DNA of 64,000 bases from UPXZ01 sp018055865 (GTDB lineage Bacteria; Bacteroidota; Bacteroidia; Bacteroidales; Paludibacteraceae): NCBI GenBank assembly GCA_964292695.1, contig CAXYWB010000003.1, forward strand, positions 8,708 to 72,707, given 5' to 3'. Below, in pieces: positions 16,445 to 26,485 of the stretch (its first letter is position 1; each line of letters starts with the position of its first letter). Under the pieces are notes generated by a model. It was given only the letters and a program-made list of their open reading frames with translations, searched no databases and was not told the origin of the DNA. A program made the translations under genes and the position numbers.

Positions 16445-17680
16445 TCAGTGGGTTCGGGGGGCCAACATATTCACCACCCTTTTCAGTGATTCAATAAAAG
16501 CATCCACTTCATCTTTCGTGTTGTAAAATGAAAATGATGCCCTTACAGTGCCCGGTATTCCGAGTTCGTCCATTAGCGGTTGGGCGCAGTGATGTCCGGT
16601 TCGAACGGCTATTCCGAGTTTGTCCAGCAGCATGCCGATGTCATACGGATGTATATTGCCAACCAGAAAAGAAATGACAGCACTTTTCCTGTCGGAAGTG
16701 CCGATAATTCTCATTCCGGCTATTTCCATCAATTTTTTGGTGGCATATTCAGTCAGTTCTTTTTCATAAGCGGCAATTCGTTCTATCCCTGTTTTCTCTA
16801 TGTATTTCAGCGCTTCGGCCAATGCTGTGGAGCCGATGTAATCGGGTGTTCCGGCTTCGAATCTGAACGGCAGTTCGTTGTAAGTCGTTTTTTCGAAAGT
16901 TACGTTTTTAATCATTTCACCGCCTCCCTGATATGGCGGAAGTTTCCCGAGCCATGCGCGATTGCCGTAAAGCACTCCGATACCTGCTGGTGCGTACACT
17001 TTGTGACCGGAAAAAACGTAAAAATCAGCATCCAAATCCTGCATATCGACTTTGATGTGGGGAATGGCCTGAGCGCCGTCAATCAAAACCGGAATATCGC
17101 AGGCATGAGCTTTTTCTATGAACACTTTTACCGGATTTTCGGTGCCAAGTACATTTGAAACATGCGTGAGTGCCACTAATTTTGTTCTCTCGTTTAACAG
17201 TGTTTCGTATACATCCACTATCAGTTCGCCCTTTTCGTTCATCGGGATGATGCGCAGTTTCATCCCTTTTCGTTCGCAAAGCATCTGCCATGGTACGATA
17301 TTGGAGTGATGCTCCATCACCGAAATGACAATTTCGTCACCTTCCCTGCATGCATATTCTCCAAACGAGAAGGCCACTAAATTGATAGCTTCGGTAGTGC
17401 CGCGGGTGAAAATGATTTCGTCAGAAGAAGCAGCATTGATGTATGATGCAACGGACCTTCGGGCTTCTTCGTGTGCCTCGGTTGCCTGTTGGCTCAGGTA
17501 GTGCACACCGCGATGAATGTTGGCATTCAGATGCTCGTAGCCATACATTATCCGGTCCAAAACCACTTTTGGCTTCTGGGTAGTGGCTGCGTTATCAAAA
17601 TAAATCAGCGGTTTATTGTAAACTTTTTTTGTGAGTATGGGAAAGTCTGCTCTTAATTGCTCTATTTCCTGATCGTTCAT
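16445..17680 (-). CDS. sufS: cysteine desulfurase SufS
   Basis: SufS is a PLP enzyme that removes sulfur from cysteine for Fe-S cluster assembly. Visible features are the PLP-lysine region FSGHKVYAPAGIGVLYG, the IHRGVHYLS segment typical of group II desulfurases, and the active cysteine in RTGHHCAQP. I chose the ATG at 17680 (MNDQEIEQLRADF, 411 residues) over an in-frame TTG at 17704. The ATG fits the family length, and the -7 element CAAAATTA at 17707-17714 would leave the TTG no leader. SufE follows. Confidence 0.94.
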   Translation of the reverse strand: MNDQEIEQLRADFPILTKKVYNKPLIYFDNAATTQKPKVVLDRIMYGYEHLNANIHRGVHYLSQQATEAHEEARRSVASYINAASSDEIIFTRGTTEAINLVAFSFGEYACREGDEIVISVMEHHSNIVPWQMLCERKGMKLRIIPMNEKGELIVDVYETLLNERTKLVALTHVSNVLGTENPVKVFIEKAHACDIPVLIDGAQAIPHIKVDMQDLDADFYVFSGHKVYAPAGIGVLYGNRAWLGKLPPYQGGGEMIKNVTFEKTTYNELPFRFEAGTPDYIGSTALAEALKYIEKTGIERIAAYEKELTEYATKKLMEIAGMRIIGTSDRKSAVISFLVGNIHPYDIGMLLDKLGIAVRTGHHCAQPLMDELGIPGTVRASFSFYNTKDEVDAFIESLKRVVNMLAPRTH

Positions 17681-17706
17681 GTGTGGATGAGTTACTTTTT
17701 TCAATA

Positions 17707-17714
17707 CAAAATTA
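17707..17714 (-). promoter_or_regulatory. -7 element upstream of sufS
   Basis: Minus-strand TAATTTTG, 26 bp before the chosen sufS ATG. No -33 TTG is seen at the usual spacing. Confidence 0.4.
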
Positions 17715-17739
17715 CTGTTTTTTCATGAAAAAGATGCAT

Positions 17740-18705
17740 TTAGCTCTCACGATATACAAACGTTCTTGTGTGAGGCATGTCCCAGATGCTTTCGTAGGTG
17801 TACGGTCCGCCCGGTATTACAGCAAATAAACCTTTGGCGTTGCGTGAGTTACGATTCAGTTTAGCCAATTCCGACATATCACTTTCATCCAATTGCACCT
17901 GCAACGACCTGTAATTTTCGTGGATTCGTTCCGTGTTTACAGATTTTGGAATGACTGCTGTGCCGCGCTGCATGCCCCAGGCAAGGATGAGCTGAGCTTC
18001 CGTGCAGTTATACTTTTGGGCAATGTTCACAATTACCGGATTTTTAGTCATCGTTTCGTCGGACTTCATCAGATGACGACTCCCGAGCGGCGAATAGGCT
18101 GTGACGATAATATTTTGACTTTTACAAAAATCAATCAATTCATCCTGCTGAAAATAGGGATGAGATTCCACCTGATTTACTTCCGGTTTTATTGTCGAAT
18201 TTTCAATCAATTCGTTCAATTTCGGAATACTGAAATTCGAAACACCAATGTGACGGGTCAGTCCATATTCTTTCACTCTTTCCATCGCTTTCCAGGTATC
18301 GGTGAGTGGTATTTCATCCAGCGAAATAAGGTCATCGGCCGTTTTTGCCTGCTCGTTTCTGAAAGCGATGGGCCAGTGGATGAGATACAAATCGAGATAT
18401 TCAAGTTGTAAATCTTTCAATGACTTCGCTATCGCAGGCTCTACCTGTTCAGGTGCATGAAAATTGTTCCACAGTTTGGATGTGATAAAAAGTTCTTCAC
18501 GCTTGGCGATGCCTTCCGAAAAAACAAATTGCAACGCTTCTCCGATTTCTTTTTCATTTTTGTAAATGTAAGCGCAGTCGATATGCCGGTATCCGGATTT
18601 AACGGCTTCTATCACAGCGTCGTACACTTCTGTTGGTTTCGAAAGCCAGCTGCCCAGTCCTAGATTTGGCATTGTATCGCCATTTGAAAATTTCAATGTA
18701 TTCAT
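17740..18705 (-). CDS. aldo/keto reductase
   Basis: An NADPH-dependent carbonyl reductase of the AKR superfamily, 321 residues in a TIM barrel. The catalytic set is visible: Asp/Tyr in HIDCAYIYKNEKEIG, Lys in ITSKLWN and His in YLIHWP; NADPH-binding residues lie in IPKSVNTERIHEN. The resemblance is to the AKR group of xylose/aldose reductases with the C-terminal loop. The natural substrate is unknown. It is divergent from the hexosaminidase gene. Confidence 0.9.
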   Translation of the reverse strand: MNTLKFSNGDTMPNLGLGSWLSKPTEVYDAVIEAVKSGYRHIDCAYIYKNEKEIGEALQFVFSEGIAKREELFITSKLWNNFHAPEQVEPAIAKSLKDLQLEYLDLYLIHWPIAFRNEQAKTADDLISLDEIPLTDTWKAMERVKEYGLTRHIGVSNFSIPKLNELIENSTIKPEVNQVESHPYFQQDELIDFCKSQNIIVTAYSPLGSRHLMKSDETMTKNPVIVNIAQKYNCTEAQLILAWGMQRGTAVIPKSVNTERIHENYRSLQVQLDESDMSELAKLNRNSRNAKGLFAVIPGGPYTYESIWDMPHTRTFVYRES

Positions 18706-18770
18706 TTGATAGATAGTATGTTGTTATTTTATAATGCATTTAACCGATTTCGTTTTTATGAAAAAACCGG

Positions 18771-18802
18771 TTTGCAAAATAGTAACGAAATTTGTAGCTT
18801 TG
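18771..18802 (+). promoter_or_regulatory. promoter of the GH20 gene
   Basis: TTTG (18771-18774), 20 bp, then TAGCTTTG (18795-18802), an exact Bacteroidetes-type promoter, 29 bp before the ATG at 18832. It supports that start against an upstream in-frame TTG. Confidence 0.8.
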
Positions 18803-18831
18803 TGGTTCAAATTTATGAAAAAAACACAAAA

Positions 18832-20736
18832 ATGAGAAGAAACACGTTCGCACTTTGTCTGGCATTAATCTTTACAAGCATGTATGCTCAACAAAATTCA
18901 TTCAGTACGCTCAACATTATCCCCGAGCCGGTTTCGGTAGTCGAAAAACAGGGCACTTTTACTCTCCCTGAAAAAGTCTCGGTACTACGACCATCAGGAA
19001 ACGAAAATGATATTACCGTAAACTTTCTTACACAAAAACTGACGGAGATTGCGGGAAGAAAAGTTACAGTTAAAAACTACGGAAATGCAACTCTCCAACT
19101 CATACTGAATGTATCAAAAAATGCTTCAATAGGCGACGAAGGATATACTCTGGCGGTTACACCCCGTAATATTACCATCCGAGCCAATACTGCTGCCGGA
19201 TTATTCTACGGAGTTCAAACGCTGATGCAGCTTTTCCCGCCTGAAATAGAATGCAGGCAACAACAGGGAAAAAGGGTATGGAAAATTCCCGCAGTTGAAA
19301 TAACAGATTATCCGCGGGTAGGCTGGCGGGGTTTGATGCTCGATGTTTCACGCCATTTCTTCACAGTGGATGAAGTGAAGCTGTACATCGACAAGATGGT
19401 TCGATTTAAATACAACATGCTTCACTGGCATCTGACCGACGATGAAGGATGGCGCATTGAAATAAAATCGCTCCCTAAGCTGACAGAAGTAGGTGCCTGG
19501 CGGGTTGAAAAAACGGGTTGGTTTGGCAGTTTCTCGCATGCCGAAAAAGGTGAACCCACTACTTACGGAGGATTTTACACCCAGGAGCAGATCAAAGATG
19601 TGATAGCATACGCCAAAGAACGCCATGTGCAGATTATGCCTGAAATTGATGTACCCGGACACAGTTCGGCAGCGCTGGCTGCATATCCCGAACTGGCTTG
19701 TTTCCCTGAAACGGACGATAAATTTGTGAGAAACGGAGCACCTTTTCTCAACTGGAACACAGGTGGAAGACCCGCGGCCATTATGGAAAATACGCTTTGT
19801 CCGGCCAACGAAAACGTGTATGAATTCATGGATAAAGTGCTCACCGAAGTGGCCGCATTGTTTCCTTTCGAATACATACACACCGGCGGCGACGAGGCAC
19901 CCTATACATTCTGGGAAAAAAGCCCCGAAGTTAAGCAGCTGATGGAACGCCAGGGGCTTAAAAATATGGCAGAAGTTCAGTCTTATTTCGGGAAGAGAGT
20001 AGAAAAAATCATTCTTGCCAAAGGTAAAAAAATGATGGGTTGGGACGAAATTCTGGAAGGCGGAATTACCCCAACAACCGCACTGATGAGTTGGCGGGGA
20101 ATTAGTCACGGCATCGAAGCTTCAAAATCAGGACATTCGGTGGTGATGAGCCCGTCCAATTACGTTTACATCGATTTGATGCAGGGCGATGTTTCTACCG
20201 AACCACGTGTTTACAACTCCGTAAGACTCAATCAGACTTACAAATTCAATCCGATGCCCGAAGGTGCCGATGCCAGGTACATTCTGGGAGGTCAGGGAAA
20301 TCTGTGGACCGAGCAAATTTACAACATGCGTCAGGCAGAATACATGACCTGGCCACGCGGACTTGCCATTGCCGAATCGCTTTGGTCGCCGGAAAGCAAA
20401 AAAGACTGGAACAACTTCATCCGGAAAACCGAAAACCATTTCGTCCGGTTTGACTTTGCCGAAACCAAGTATTCGCCTGCCATGTACGATCCGATAATCC
20501 GGGTAAAAAAAGAGGGTGAAAAATACCTGGTGGAGCTCACTCCCGAAATCGAAGGGCTGGATATTTACACCAGTTTCGATAATTCGGAACCCGATCGTTT
20601 CTATCCGAAATACTCGAGCCCGCAGTTGATCCCCGGCGATGCCGGACAGATGAAAATAACGACCTACAAAGGGAAAAAACGGGTTGGAAGAATGATGACT
20701 TTACGTGTAGAAGACCTGAAAAGCAGGGCCCGATAA
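18832..20736 (+). CDS. beta-N-acetylhexosaminidase (GH20)
   Basis: A secreted exo-hexosaminidase that removes terminal GlcNAc or GalNAc from glycans. From the ATG at 18832 the 634-residue product has a signal peptide (MRRNTFALCLALIFTSMYAQ), a GH20b-type N-terminal domain (about 30-150), the catalytic barrel (about 155-510) with the Asp-Glu pair D354-E355 in HTGGDEAPYTFW, and a C-terminal beta-sandwich (about 545-634, IYTSFDNSEPDRFYP) like the chitobiase C-terminal domain. It is monocistronic with its own promoter and terminator. Confidence 0.93.
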   Translation: MRRNTFALCLALIFTSMYAQQNSFSTLNIIPEPVSVVEKQGTFTLPEKVSVLRPSGNENDITVNFLTQKLTEIAGRKVTVKNYGNATLQLILNVSKNASIGDEGYTLAVTPRNITIRANTAAGLFYGVQTLMQLFPPEIECRQQQGKRVWKIPAVEITDYPRVGWRGLMLDVSRHFFTVDEVKLYIDKMVRFKYNMLHWHLTDDEGWRIEIKSLPKLTEVGAWRVEKTGWFGSFSHAEKGEPTTYGGFYTQEQIKDVIAYAKERHVQIMPEIDVPGHSSAALAAYPELACFPETDDKFVRNGAPFLNWNTGGRPAAIMENTLCPANENVYEFMDKVLTEVAALFPFEYIHTGGDEAPYTFWEKSPEVKQLMERQGLKNMAEVQSYFGKRVEKIILAKGKKMMGWDEILEGGITPTTALMSWRGISHGIEASKSGHSVVMSPSNYVYIDLMQGDVSTEPRVYNSVRLNQTYKFNPMPEGADARYILGGQGNLWTEQIYNMRQAEYMTWPRGLAIAESLWSPESKKDWNNFIRKTENHFVRFDFAETKYSPAMYDPIIRVKKEGEKYLVELTPEIEGLDIYTSFDNSEPDRFYPKYSSPQLIPGDAGQMKITTYKGKKRVGRMMTLRVEDLKSRAR

Positions 20737-20744
20737 AAAAACTT

Positions 20745-20785
20745 AAACAGCGGTTTCTTTTTGGAAGGCCGCTGTTTTGTTTTAG
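20745..20785 (+). terminator. terminator after the GH20 gene
   Basis: AAACAGCGG (20745-20753) pairs with CCGCTGTTT (20769-20777), followed by a T-rich stretch. Confidence 0.75.
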
Positions 20786-20807
20786 TTACATTTCTGACTG
20801 TGTAGTT

Positions 20808-21707
20808 TTAATCTTTCTTTAGAAAATAGACCAGCGAACTGCTGCTGCTTTCGTCTGAAAGAGAAGAAAAATAGCCTCCCAATCCACTCAGGATGCCTCT
20901 CAGGAACGGAAGTGATTTTCCGGCGTATTTTTCACTCATCATGGATATGTAAAAAGCGTCAAAAGGCATTTTTTTAATACCGGAAATGGAAAAACCGTGT
21001 TTGCGGGCCAGAATCTTCATTTGTTCGGCTCTGAAATGCCAGATATGACGGGGTACATCGTAGGCAGCCCAGAACTTTCCGTATTTTCGGGCATCGTAGG
21101 AGTCGCAGTTCGGTACGGCAATTATAAGCGTTCCGCCGGGTTTCAGCAGTTTGTAGAATTGCTCCATGGATTCATTCAGATGCTCCAAATGCTCCAGCAC
21201 ATGCCAGAGTGTAATAGTATCGAGTCCGTTAATTGCACCGGAACTGTTTTTTCTACTAAAATTTTCAATTGAATCATAAACCGGCAGTTGAAAATTCCTG
21301 CCGGCAAATTCACGGGCAGAATCGTTTTTTTCCACCACCGATACCTGCCAACCGCGACGCTGCATAGCATCGGCAAAATAACCGGTTCCGGCGCCCACGT
21401 CCAGCATTCTTCCTGTTTTCAATCCGGCATATTGCTCTATCCAGGCGGCTTTTTTTCTGAGCATGTATTGACGCACTTGATGGTATGTGTAGTTCATTAT
21501 GCCTTTTTTAGTATCGCTGTGCGAAATGTAATCGGAGGTTTCGTAATATTTTCCCATCTCGTTTTCGGCCGGAAAGTCTTTTGTAATCCTCATTTTACAT
21601 TTTTCGCATTCGACGATTTCAAATATTTCGCCGCTTACATAATGATCTTTGCAGTTGAGCACTTTGCTGAATCGGTTGACTCCGCACACAGGACATGGTT
21701 TATTCAT
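20808..21707 (-). CDS. class I SAM-dependent methyltransferase with N-terminal zinc-ribbon-like motif
   Basis: A 299-residue protein. The N-terminus has two cysteine pairs (CPVCG at 5-9 and CEKCKM near 34-38), probably a zinc ribbon, followed by a Rossmann methyltransferase domain with the SAM motif LDVGAGTGYFADAM (about 101-114) and a post-motif HVLEHLEHLNESM, as in the C-methyltransferase/UbiE group. Related proteins modify sugars or lipids, but the substrate cannot be told here. It is a single gene divergent from yfhO. A -7 element (CAAAGATA, 21740-21747) is upstream. Confidence 0.85.
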   Translation of the reverse strand: MNKPCPVCGVNRFSKVLNCKDHYVSGEIFEIVECEKCKMRITKDFPAENEMGKYYETSDYISHSDTKKGIMNYTYHQVRQYMLRKKAAWIEQYAGLKTGRMLDVGAGTGYFADAMQRRGWQVSVVEKNDSAREFAGRNFQLPVYDSIENFSRKNSSGAINGLDTITLWHVLEHLEHLNESMEQFYKLLKPGGTLIIAVPNCDSYDARKYGKFWAAYDVPRHIWHFRAEQMKILARKHGFSISGIKKMPFDAFYISMMSEKYAGKSLPFLRGILSGLGGYFSSLSDESSSSSLVYFLKKD

Positions 21708-21913
21708 TTTTTTTCTTTGAATTGAAGTATTTAGAAGTGCAAAGATAGTGTGTTTTCTTAAACAGGAATGGGGAGAGGGATAATTTTCTTCAAATCACTT
21801 TTTTATTTTTTAACGAAAAATCCAATCACTTATCTTGTGTCATTTTGCGTATTATTTCTCTTAATTAATTAAAATTTACCCTTTTAATAAGAACAAAACC
21901 GGCAAAAATGTAG

Positions 21914-21921
21914 TACTTTTG
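21914..21921 (+). promoter_or_regulatory. -7 element upstream of the YfhO gene
   Basis: TACTTTTG fits TAnnTTTG, 42 bp before the ATG at 21964. No -33 box at the usual spacing. Confidence 0.4.
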
Positions 21922-21963
21922 TATGATTTTTCCCAAAAACGACCTTGTTAAAAAAACTCACGC

Positions 21964-24468
21964 ATGACTTCTACTACTATAAGTTTACGCTCTTTTACTC
22001 CGCATCTTGTTGCATTACTGCTATTTATCGTCGTTGCTTTTGCCTTTTTTTTACCGGTTATAGAAGGTAAAGAACTGGTAGCTCACGATTCCGACAGCTG
22101 GCGGAGTATGGCTCAGGAAACCATTCAGTACAATGAAACCCACGATGATGTAACACTGTGGACCAATTCGATGTTCGGCGGAATGCCCAACTATCAGATT
22201 TCGATGAAACAGCCGAATAATGTACTGCAGTACGTAGAAAAAGTGATTATGAGTTTTCCACGTCCTGTTTCCAACCTGTTTCTTTACCTCATTTGTTTTT
22301 ATATTCTGATGCTTTCATTCGGGCTTAAACCCTGGCAGGCGCTTGTGGGAGCTATTGGCTTTACGTTTGCATCCTACAATTTCATCATTATAGCTGCCGG
22401 TCACAATTCCAAAGCCATCACAATAGCCTATATGGCGCCGCTTATCGGGGCTGTTTTTCTGGCTTTCAGAGAAAAACGCCTTTTGGGAGCGCTGCTCACT
22501 GCGTTTTTCCTCAGCCTGGCCATCAGGGCCAATCACATTCAGATTCTGTACTACGCGCTTATTGTTTTGATTTTCTTTGCCATCGCCGAGTTTGTTTTTA
22601 GTATAAAAGAAAAGAAACTTCCCGGATTTTTCAAGTCGGTGGGTGTATTGGTCGTTGCAGCTGTAATAGCCATCGGGATGAACGCCACTTCGCTTCTCAC
22701 CACCTACGAATACAGTCAGTACACCATGCGGGGCAAATCCAATGGGCTGACAGCCGACACACAAAGTTCGCAGCATGGTCTGAATAAAGAATACATCACT
22801 CAGTGGAGCTATGGCGTAGATGAAACTTTGACGCTGCTCATTCCCGACTTCAAGGGGGGTGCAAGCGTTGGAGCACTCAGCCTGAAAAGTGAAACGGCAA
22901 AACATCTGAAAAATCTGGGTGTGGGCGAAAGCCAGATAAAGGAAATAGTAAGTCAAATGCCGCTTTACTGGGGTACACAGCCCGGTACTTCGGGACCGGT
23001 CTATTTTGGCGCAATCGTGATTTTTCTATTTGTTCTCAGTCTTTTTATAGTTGATAAAAAGGTGAAATGGTGGCTTGTACCGATGATTATTCTGACTGTG
23101 ATGCTTTCGTGGGGAAAGAATTTCATGCCGCTGACCGATTTCTTTATCGATTATGTGCCTATGTACAATAAATTCCGTGCTGTGTCCATGACGCTTGTGG
23201 CCGCCGGTTTTGGTATTGCTTTACTGGCTTTTTTGGCCATGAAAGAAGTATACGACGGAAATATCCCAAAAGAAAAACTAGCAAAATCAATTGCTGTCAG
23301 TGCCGCCATTACCGGTGGAATTAGTTTGATTTTCGTTTTAATACCTTCGCTGGCCGGCAGTTTTATTACTCCACAGGATGCTCAGTATCAGGGTGATTAT
23401 GCTTTTTTGAAAGACACACTGCCTCTCGACCGTAAAGCCTTGCTTCGTTCAGATGCTTTCCGTTCGCTGGTTTTCATCGTATTGGGAGGATTTTCGCTTT
23501 GGGCCTATGTAAAAGGATATCTGAAAAAGAATGTTTCGTTGGCTTTACTCGGTTTTTTCATTCTGATAGACCTTTTGCCGGTGGCAAAACGCTACCTAAA
23601 CGACGATAACTTTGAGTCAAAACGACCGAAACAGTTAGTACAAACCACCCCTGCCGACGAAATGATATTGCAGGACAAATCGCAATTTCGGATATTGGAT
23701 GCTACTGTCGATATATTCAACGATGCCACACCCTCGTATTATCACAAAAACATTGGCGGCTATCATGCTGCCAAGCTGCGCCGCTATCAGGAACTGATCA
23801 ACATGCATCTTGGAAGTGAAATCGGAAAGTTGTTCGGTGCATTTGGAACTGCAGCCAAGCCAGAGGACATTGCTCCTGTGCTCGATTCGCTGAATGTGCT
23901 CAACATGATGAATCTGAAATATGTGATCTACAATAAACAGGCACCGCCGCTCGTTAATCCTTACAATAATGGTAATGCATGGTTTGTTGACAGAATTCGG
24001 GTAGCTGCCGATGCCAACGAGGAAATGAAATTGCTCGGAGAAATTGATACCAAACATGAACTTGTCATAGATAAGGCATTGGCTGCAACTTTGCCCGCAA
24101 CTGTATTGCCGGATTCAACTGCGAAAATTGCTCTGAAATCCTACGCACCGAATCAACTTGTTTACAGCGTGGAAACCAAAACTGACCAGGTGGCAGTTTT
24201 CTCCGAAATTTATTACGATAAGGGCTGGATAGCTACTATCAGCGGTAAGGAAGTGCCGCATACCCGTGTCAATTACCTGCTCAGAGCTATGCCGCTCAAA
24301 GCCGGTAATTACGATTTGGAATTCCGTTTTGTACCCAAATCATACTCTACAGGTAATTTACTGGCAATGTTTTCTTCCATACTGTTGCTTGCAGCCATTG
24401 CAGCGTATGTATATTTCATTTTCAGAAAAAAGAAAATCGCTGTTGAGAAAACAAAAGCAGTTAAATAA
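21964..24468 (+). CDS. YfhO family membrane protein
   Basis: An 834-residue polytopic protein. About 13 helices lie in the first two thirds (starting around 15-35 and ending near 525), followed by a large extracytoplasmic domain and one last helix at 800-820. The YfhO family is GT-C-like and is thought to act in glycosylation of lipids or wall polymers (in Bacillus, lipoteichoic acid). The acceptor in a Gram-negative is unknown. The conserved early acidic motif in HDSDSWRSM (about 41-49) sits in the first loop, as in GT-C enzymes. The ftsX string starts 28 bases after it, so it may be in one transcript. Confidence 0.82.
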   Translation: MTSTTISLRSFTPHLVALLLFIVVAFAFFLPVIEGKELVAHDSDSWRSMAQETIQYNETHDDVTLWTNSMFGGMPNYQISMKQPNNVLQYVEKVIMSFPRPVSNLFLYLICFYILMLSFGLKPWQALVGAIGFTFASYNFIIIAAGHNSKAITIAYMAPLIGAVFLAFREKRLLGALLTAFFLSLAIRANHIQILYYALIVLIFFAIAEFVFSIKEKKLPGFFKSVGVLVVAAVIAIGMNATSLLTTYEYSQYTMRGKSNGLTADTQSSQHGLNKEYITQWSYGVDETLTLLIPDFKGGASVGALSLKSETAKHLKNLGVGESQIKEIVSQMPLYWGTQPGTSGPVYFGAIVIFLFVLSLFIVDKKVKWWLVPMIILTVMLSWGKNFMPLTDFFIDYVPMYNKFRAVSMTLVAAGFGIALLAFLAMKEVYDGNIPKEKLAKSIAVSAAITGGISLIFVLIPSLAGSFITPQDAQYQGDYAFLKDTLPLDRKALLRSDAFRSLVFIVLGGFSLWAYVKGYLKKNVSLALLGFFILIDLLPVAKRYLNDDNFESKRPKQLVQTTPADEMILQDKSQFRILDATVDIFNDATPSYYHKNIGGYHAAKLRRYQELINMHLGSEIGKLFGAFGTAAKPEDIAPVLDSLNVLNMMNLKYVIYNKQAPPLVNPYNNGNAWFVDRIRVAADANEEMKLLGEIDTKHELVIDKALAATLPATVLPDSTAKIALKSYAPNQLVYSVETKTDQVAVFSEIYYDKGWIATISGKEVPHTRVNYLLRAMPLKAGNYDLEFRFVPKSYSTGNLLAMFSSILLLAAIAAYVYFIFRKKKIAVEKTKAVK

Positions 24469-24496
24469 TGGAAACTGACTAACGAATTATGAACTC

Positions 24497-25381
24497 ATGT
24501 CAAAGAAAAAAATAAGAAGAAAAAAATATCATATCAGGAATGCAGGCGTTACAGCCACTTTCAGCATGTCTTTAGTTCTTTTTCTGATTGGTTTGCTGGC
24601 GTTATCACTTTTTCTGACACGCGATATGACCAATTATGTGAAAGAAAACCTCAATTTGTCCATCGTACTGAACGAAGAGATTACCGAACAGCAGACCAAA
24701 GCCATTGAAAATTATCTTACAAAATCAGATTTTGCCAAATCGGTAGAATACATTTCCAAGGAGCAGGCGCTGAAAGAGCATATAGAATACCTGGGTGAAG
24801 ATCCGCAGGCATTTTTGGGTTATAATCCCCTATTTGCCATGTTTGAAGTGAAATTGAATGCCGCTTATGCCAATAATGACAGTGTGCCTGTCATCGAATC
24901 GAAATTGAAACGATTCGGCAAAAGAATTGACGAAGTGAGCTATCAGAAAGATGTAATAGCCGAGGTGAACGAAAATATTCGCAAAATAAGCATTATTCTG
25001 ATTGGAATTGTGGCTGTGTTGCTTCTTATTTCTTTTGCGCTGATTAACAACACTGTACGCCTGCGCATTTACTCCAACCGTTTTCTGATCAATACAATGA
25101 AGCTGGTGGGAGCCAAAAGCTGGTTCATACGCAAGCCCTACATCAAACAGAGTGTAATTAATGGTATTATTGCAGCTGCAATAGCGCTTGGATTAATGGC
25201 AGCGCTGGTGTATTATTTTAAGTTTAATTTTGGGGTTGATATGCAGATTATCAAGCCGGTAACCGCATTGACTGTTGCCGGTATTGTCATTGTTACGGGC
25301 ATCGTTCTCACAGCCATTTCATCATATTTTGCAGTAGGGCGTTATCTGAGAATGCGAACAGATGATATGTATTATGTATAG
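24497..25381 (+). CDS. ftsX: cell division protein FtsX (permease-like)
   Basis: FtsX pairs with the ATPase FtsE to control septal peptidoglycan hydrolases. The 294-residue protein has a basic cytoplasmic start (MSKKKIRRKK), one helix (about 22-42), an extracytoplasmic domain (about 45-165), and three further helices (about 168-190, 220-245, 255-280), the standard FtsX topology. ftsE is not adjacent, as in many Bacteroidetes. It heads the conserved string ftsX-DUF3098-uppP-truB-queA. Confidence 0.9.
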   Translation: MSKKKIRRKKYHIRNAGVTATFSMSLVLFLIGLLALSLFLTRDMTNYVKENLNLSIVLNEEITEQQTKAIENYLTKSDFAKSVEYISKEQALKEHIEYLGEDPQAFLGYNPLFAMFEVKLNAAYANNDSVPVIESKLKRFGKRIDEVSYQKDVIAEVNENIRKISIILIGIVAVLLLISFALINNTVRLRIYSNRFLINTMKLVGAKSWFIRKPYIKQSVINGIIAAAIALGLMAALVYYFKFNFGVDMQIIKPVTALTVAGIVIVTGIVLTAISSYFAVGRYLRMRTDDMYYV

Positions 25382-25454
25382 AGTCGGATAATACGACTTC
25401 AGATTTTTTTTTTGGATAAAATATTAAAGACGAAAAAACGTAAATGAATTAAAT

Positions 25455-25688
25455 ATGGAAGAGAAAAAATTCGGACTTTCCAAAATCAATTACATACTGA
25501 TGGCTGCAGCACTTGTTGTCATTGTACTGGGTTTTTTGCTAATGGGCGGCAAGCCTTCCGGTGTAGAGTTCAATCCCGATATTTTTAGCACCAGACGCAT
25601 CATAGTTGGTCCAATGATTTCGCTGGCCGGCTTTGTGATTATGCTGGTTGCCATCCTGTACAAACCCAGAAAGAAGGTACAGGAATGA
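25455..25688 (+). CDS. DUF3098 family small membrane protein
   Basis: A 77-residue protein with two membrane helices (about 12-31 and 52-70) and short polar ends. Its start MEEKKFGLSKINYILMA and the GFLLMGGKPS and FNPDIFSTRRI segments are typical of DUF3098, a family found between ftsX and uppP in Bacteroidetes. Function unknown. Its TGA overlaps the uppP start codon (ATGA). Confidence 0.85.
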   Translation: MEEKKFGLSKINYILMAAALVVIVLGFLLMGGKPSGVEFNPDIFSTRRIIVGPMISLAGFVIMLVAILYKPRKKVQE

Positions 25689-26482
25689 GTATTTTTGAAG
25701 CAATTATTATTGCAATAGTTGAGGGTCTGACTGAATTTCTGCCTGTGTCATCAACCGGACACATGATCTTGGCGCAGGGATTTTTGGGGGTGAAGAGTGA
25801 TGAATTTGTCAAAGCATTTACAGTAATTATTCAGTTTGGAGCTATTATTTCGGTACTGGTGCTTTACTGGAAGCGGTTTTTTCAGTCAGTGGATTTCTAT
25901 CTGAAGTTGATTGTGGCTTTTCTTCCGGCAGCTGTTATCGGATTTCTGGCCGGCGATTTTATCGACAGTTTGCTCGAAAATGTGTGGGTTGTCGCTGTTA
26001 TGCTGGTTTTGGGAGGTGTTTTTATGCTTTTTGTAGATAAATGGTTTACGCATCCACAGGAAAATGAACCCGAAATGACGTTTAAACATGCGTTCAAAAT
26101 TGGATTAGCTCAATGTGTGGCCATGATTCCGGGTGTTTCCCGCTCTATGGCTACGATAGTAGGAGGTATGTCGCAGGGTTTCAGCCGCAAAACGGCAGCC
26201 GAATTTTCATTCTTTCTGGCAGTGCCGACTATGGCGGCAGCATCGGGCTATAAGTTTCTGAAATTGCTCCAGGAAGATGCAACAAGAGGTATGTTGGCTG
26301 AAAATATCAATGTTTTGATAGTAGGAAATGTTGTAGCGTTTGTTGTGGCAATGCTTGCCATCCGGTTTTTTATCAGTTTTCTGACCAAATATGGCTTCAA
26401 AGCCTTTGGATATTACCGGATTGTAGCGGGTTTGTTTATTATTTTGCTGTTGGTTTTGGGTTATAATTTAGAAGTGGCATAA
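25685..26482 (+). CDS. uppP: undecaprenyl-diphosphatase UppP
   Basis: UppP dephosphorylates undecaprenyl diphosphate to recycle the lipid carrier of wall synthesis. The 265-residue multi-helix protein shows both catalytic signatures: EGLTEFLPVSSTGHMIL near the start and PGVSRSMATIVGG (about 152-165). It overlaps DUF3098 by four bases and is followed by truB after three bases, a tight operon. Confidence 0.95.
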   Translation: MSIFEAIIIAIVEGLTEFLPVSSTGHMILAQGFLGVKSDEFVKAFTVIIQFGAIISVLVLYWKRFFQSVDFYLKLIVAFLPAAVIGFLAGDFIDSLLENVWVVAVMLVLGGVFMLFVDKWFTHPQENEPEMTFKHAFKIGLAQCVAMIPGVSRSMATIVGGMSQGFSRKTAAEFSFFLAVPTMAAASGYKFLKLLQEDATRGMLAENINVLIVGNVVAFVVAMLAIRFFISFLTKYGFKAFGYYRIVAGLFIILLLVLGYNLEVA

Positions 26483-26485
26483 GTA

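Noticed and set aside
16436..16465. C/G-rich end of sufS as another repeat insertion
   Set aside because: CCCCTCATCAGTGGGTTCGGGGGG resembles the family only in composition; no clear palindrome or shared word was found.
18706..18831. Upstream TTG start for the GH20 gene
   Set aside because: The promoter at 18771-18802 lies inside that stretch and the signal peptide begins exactly at the ATG at 18832.
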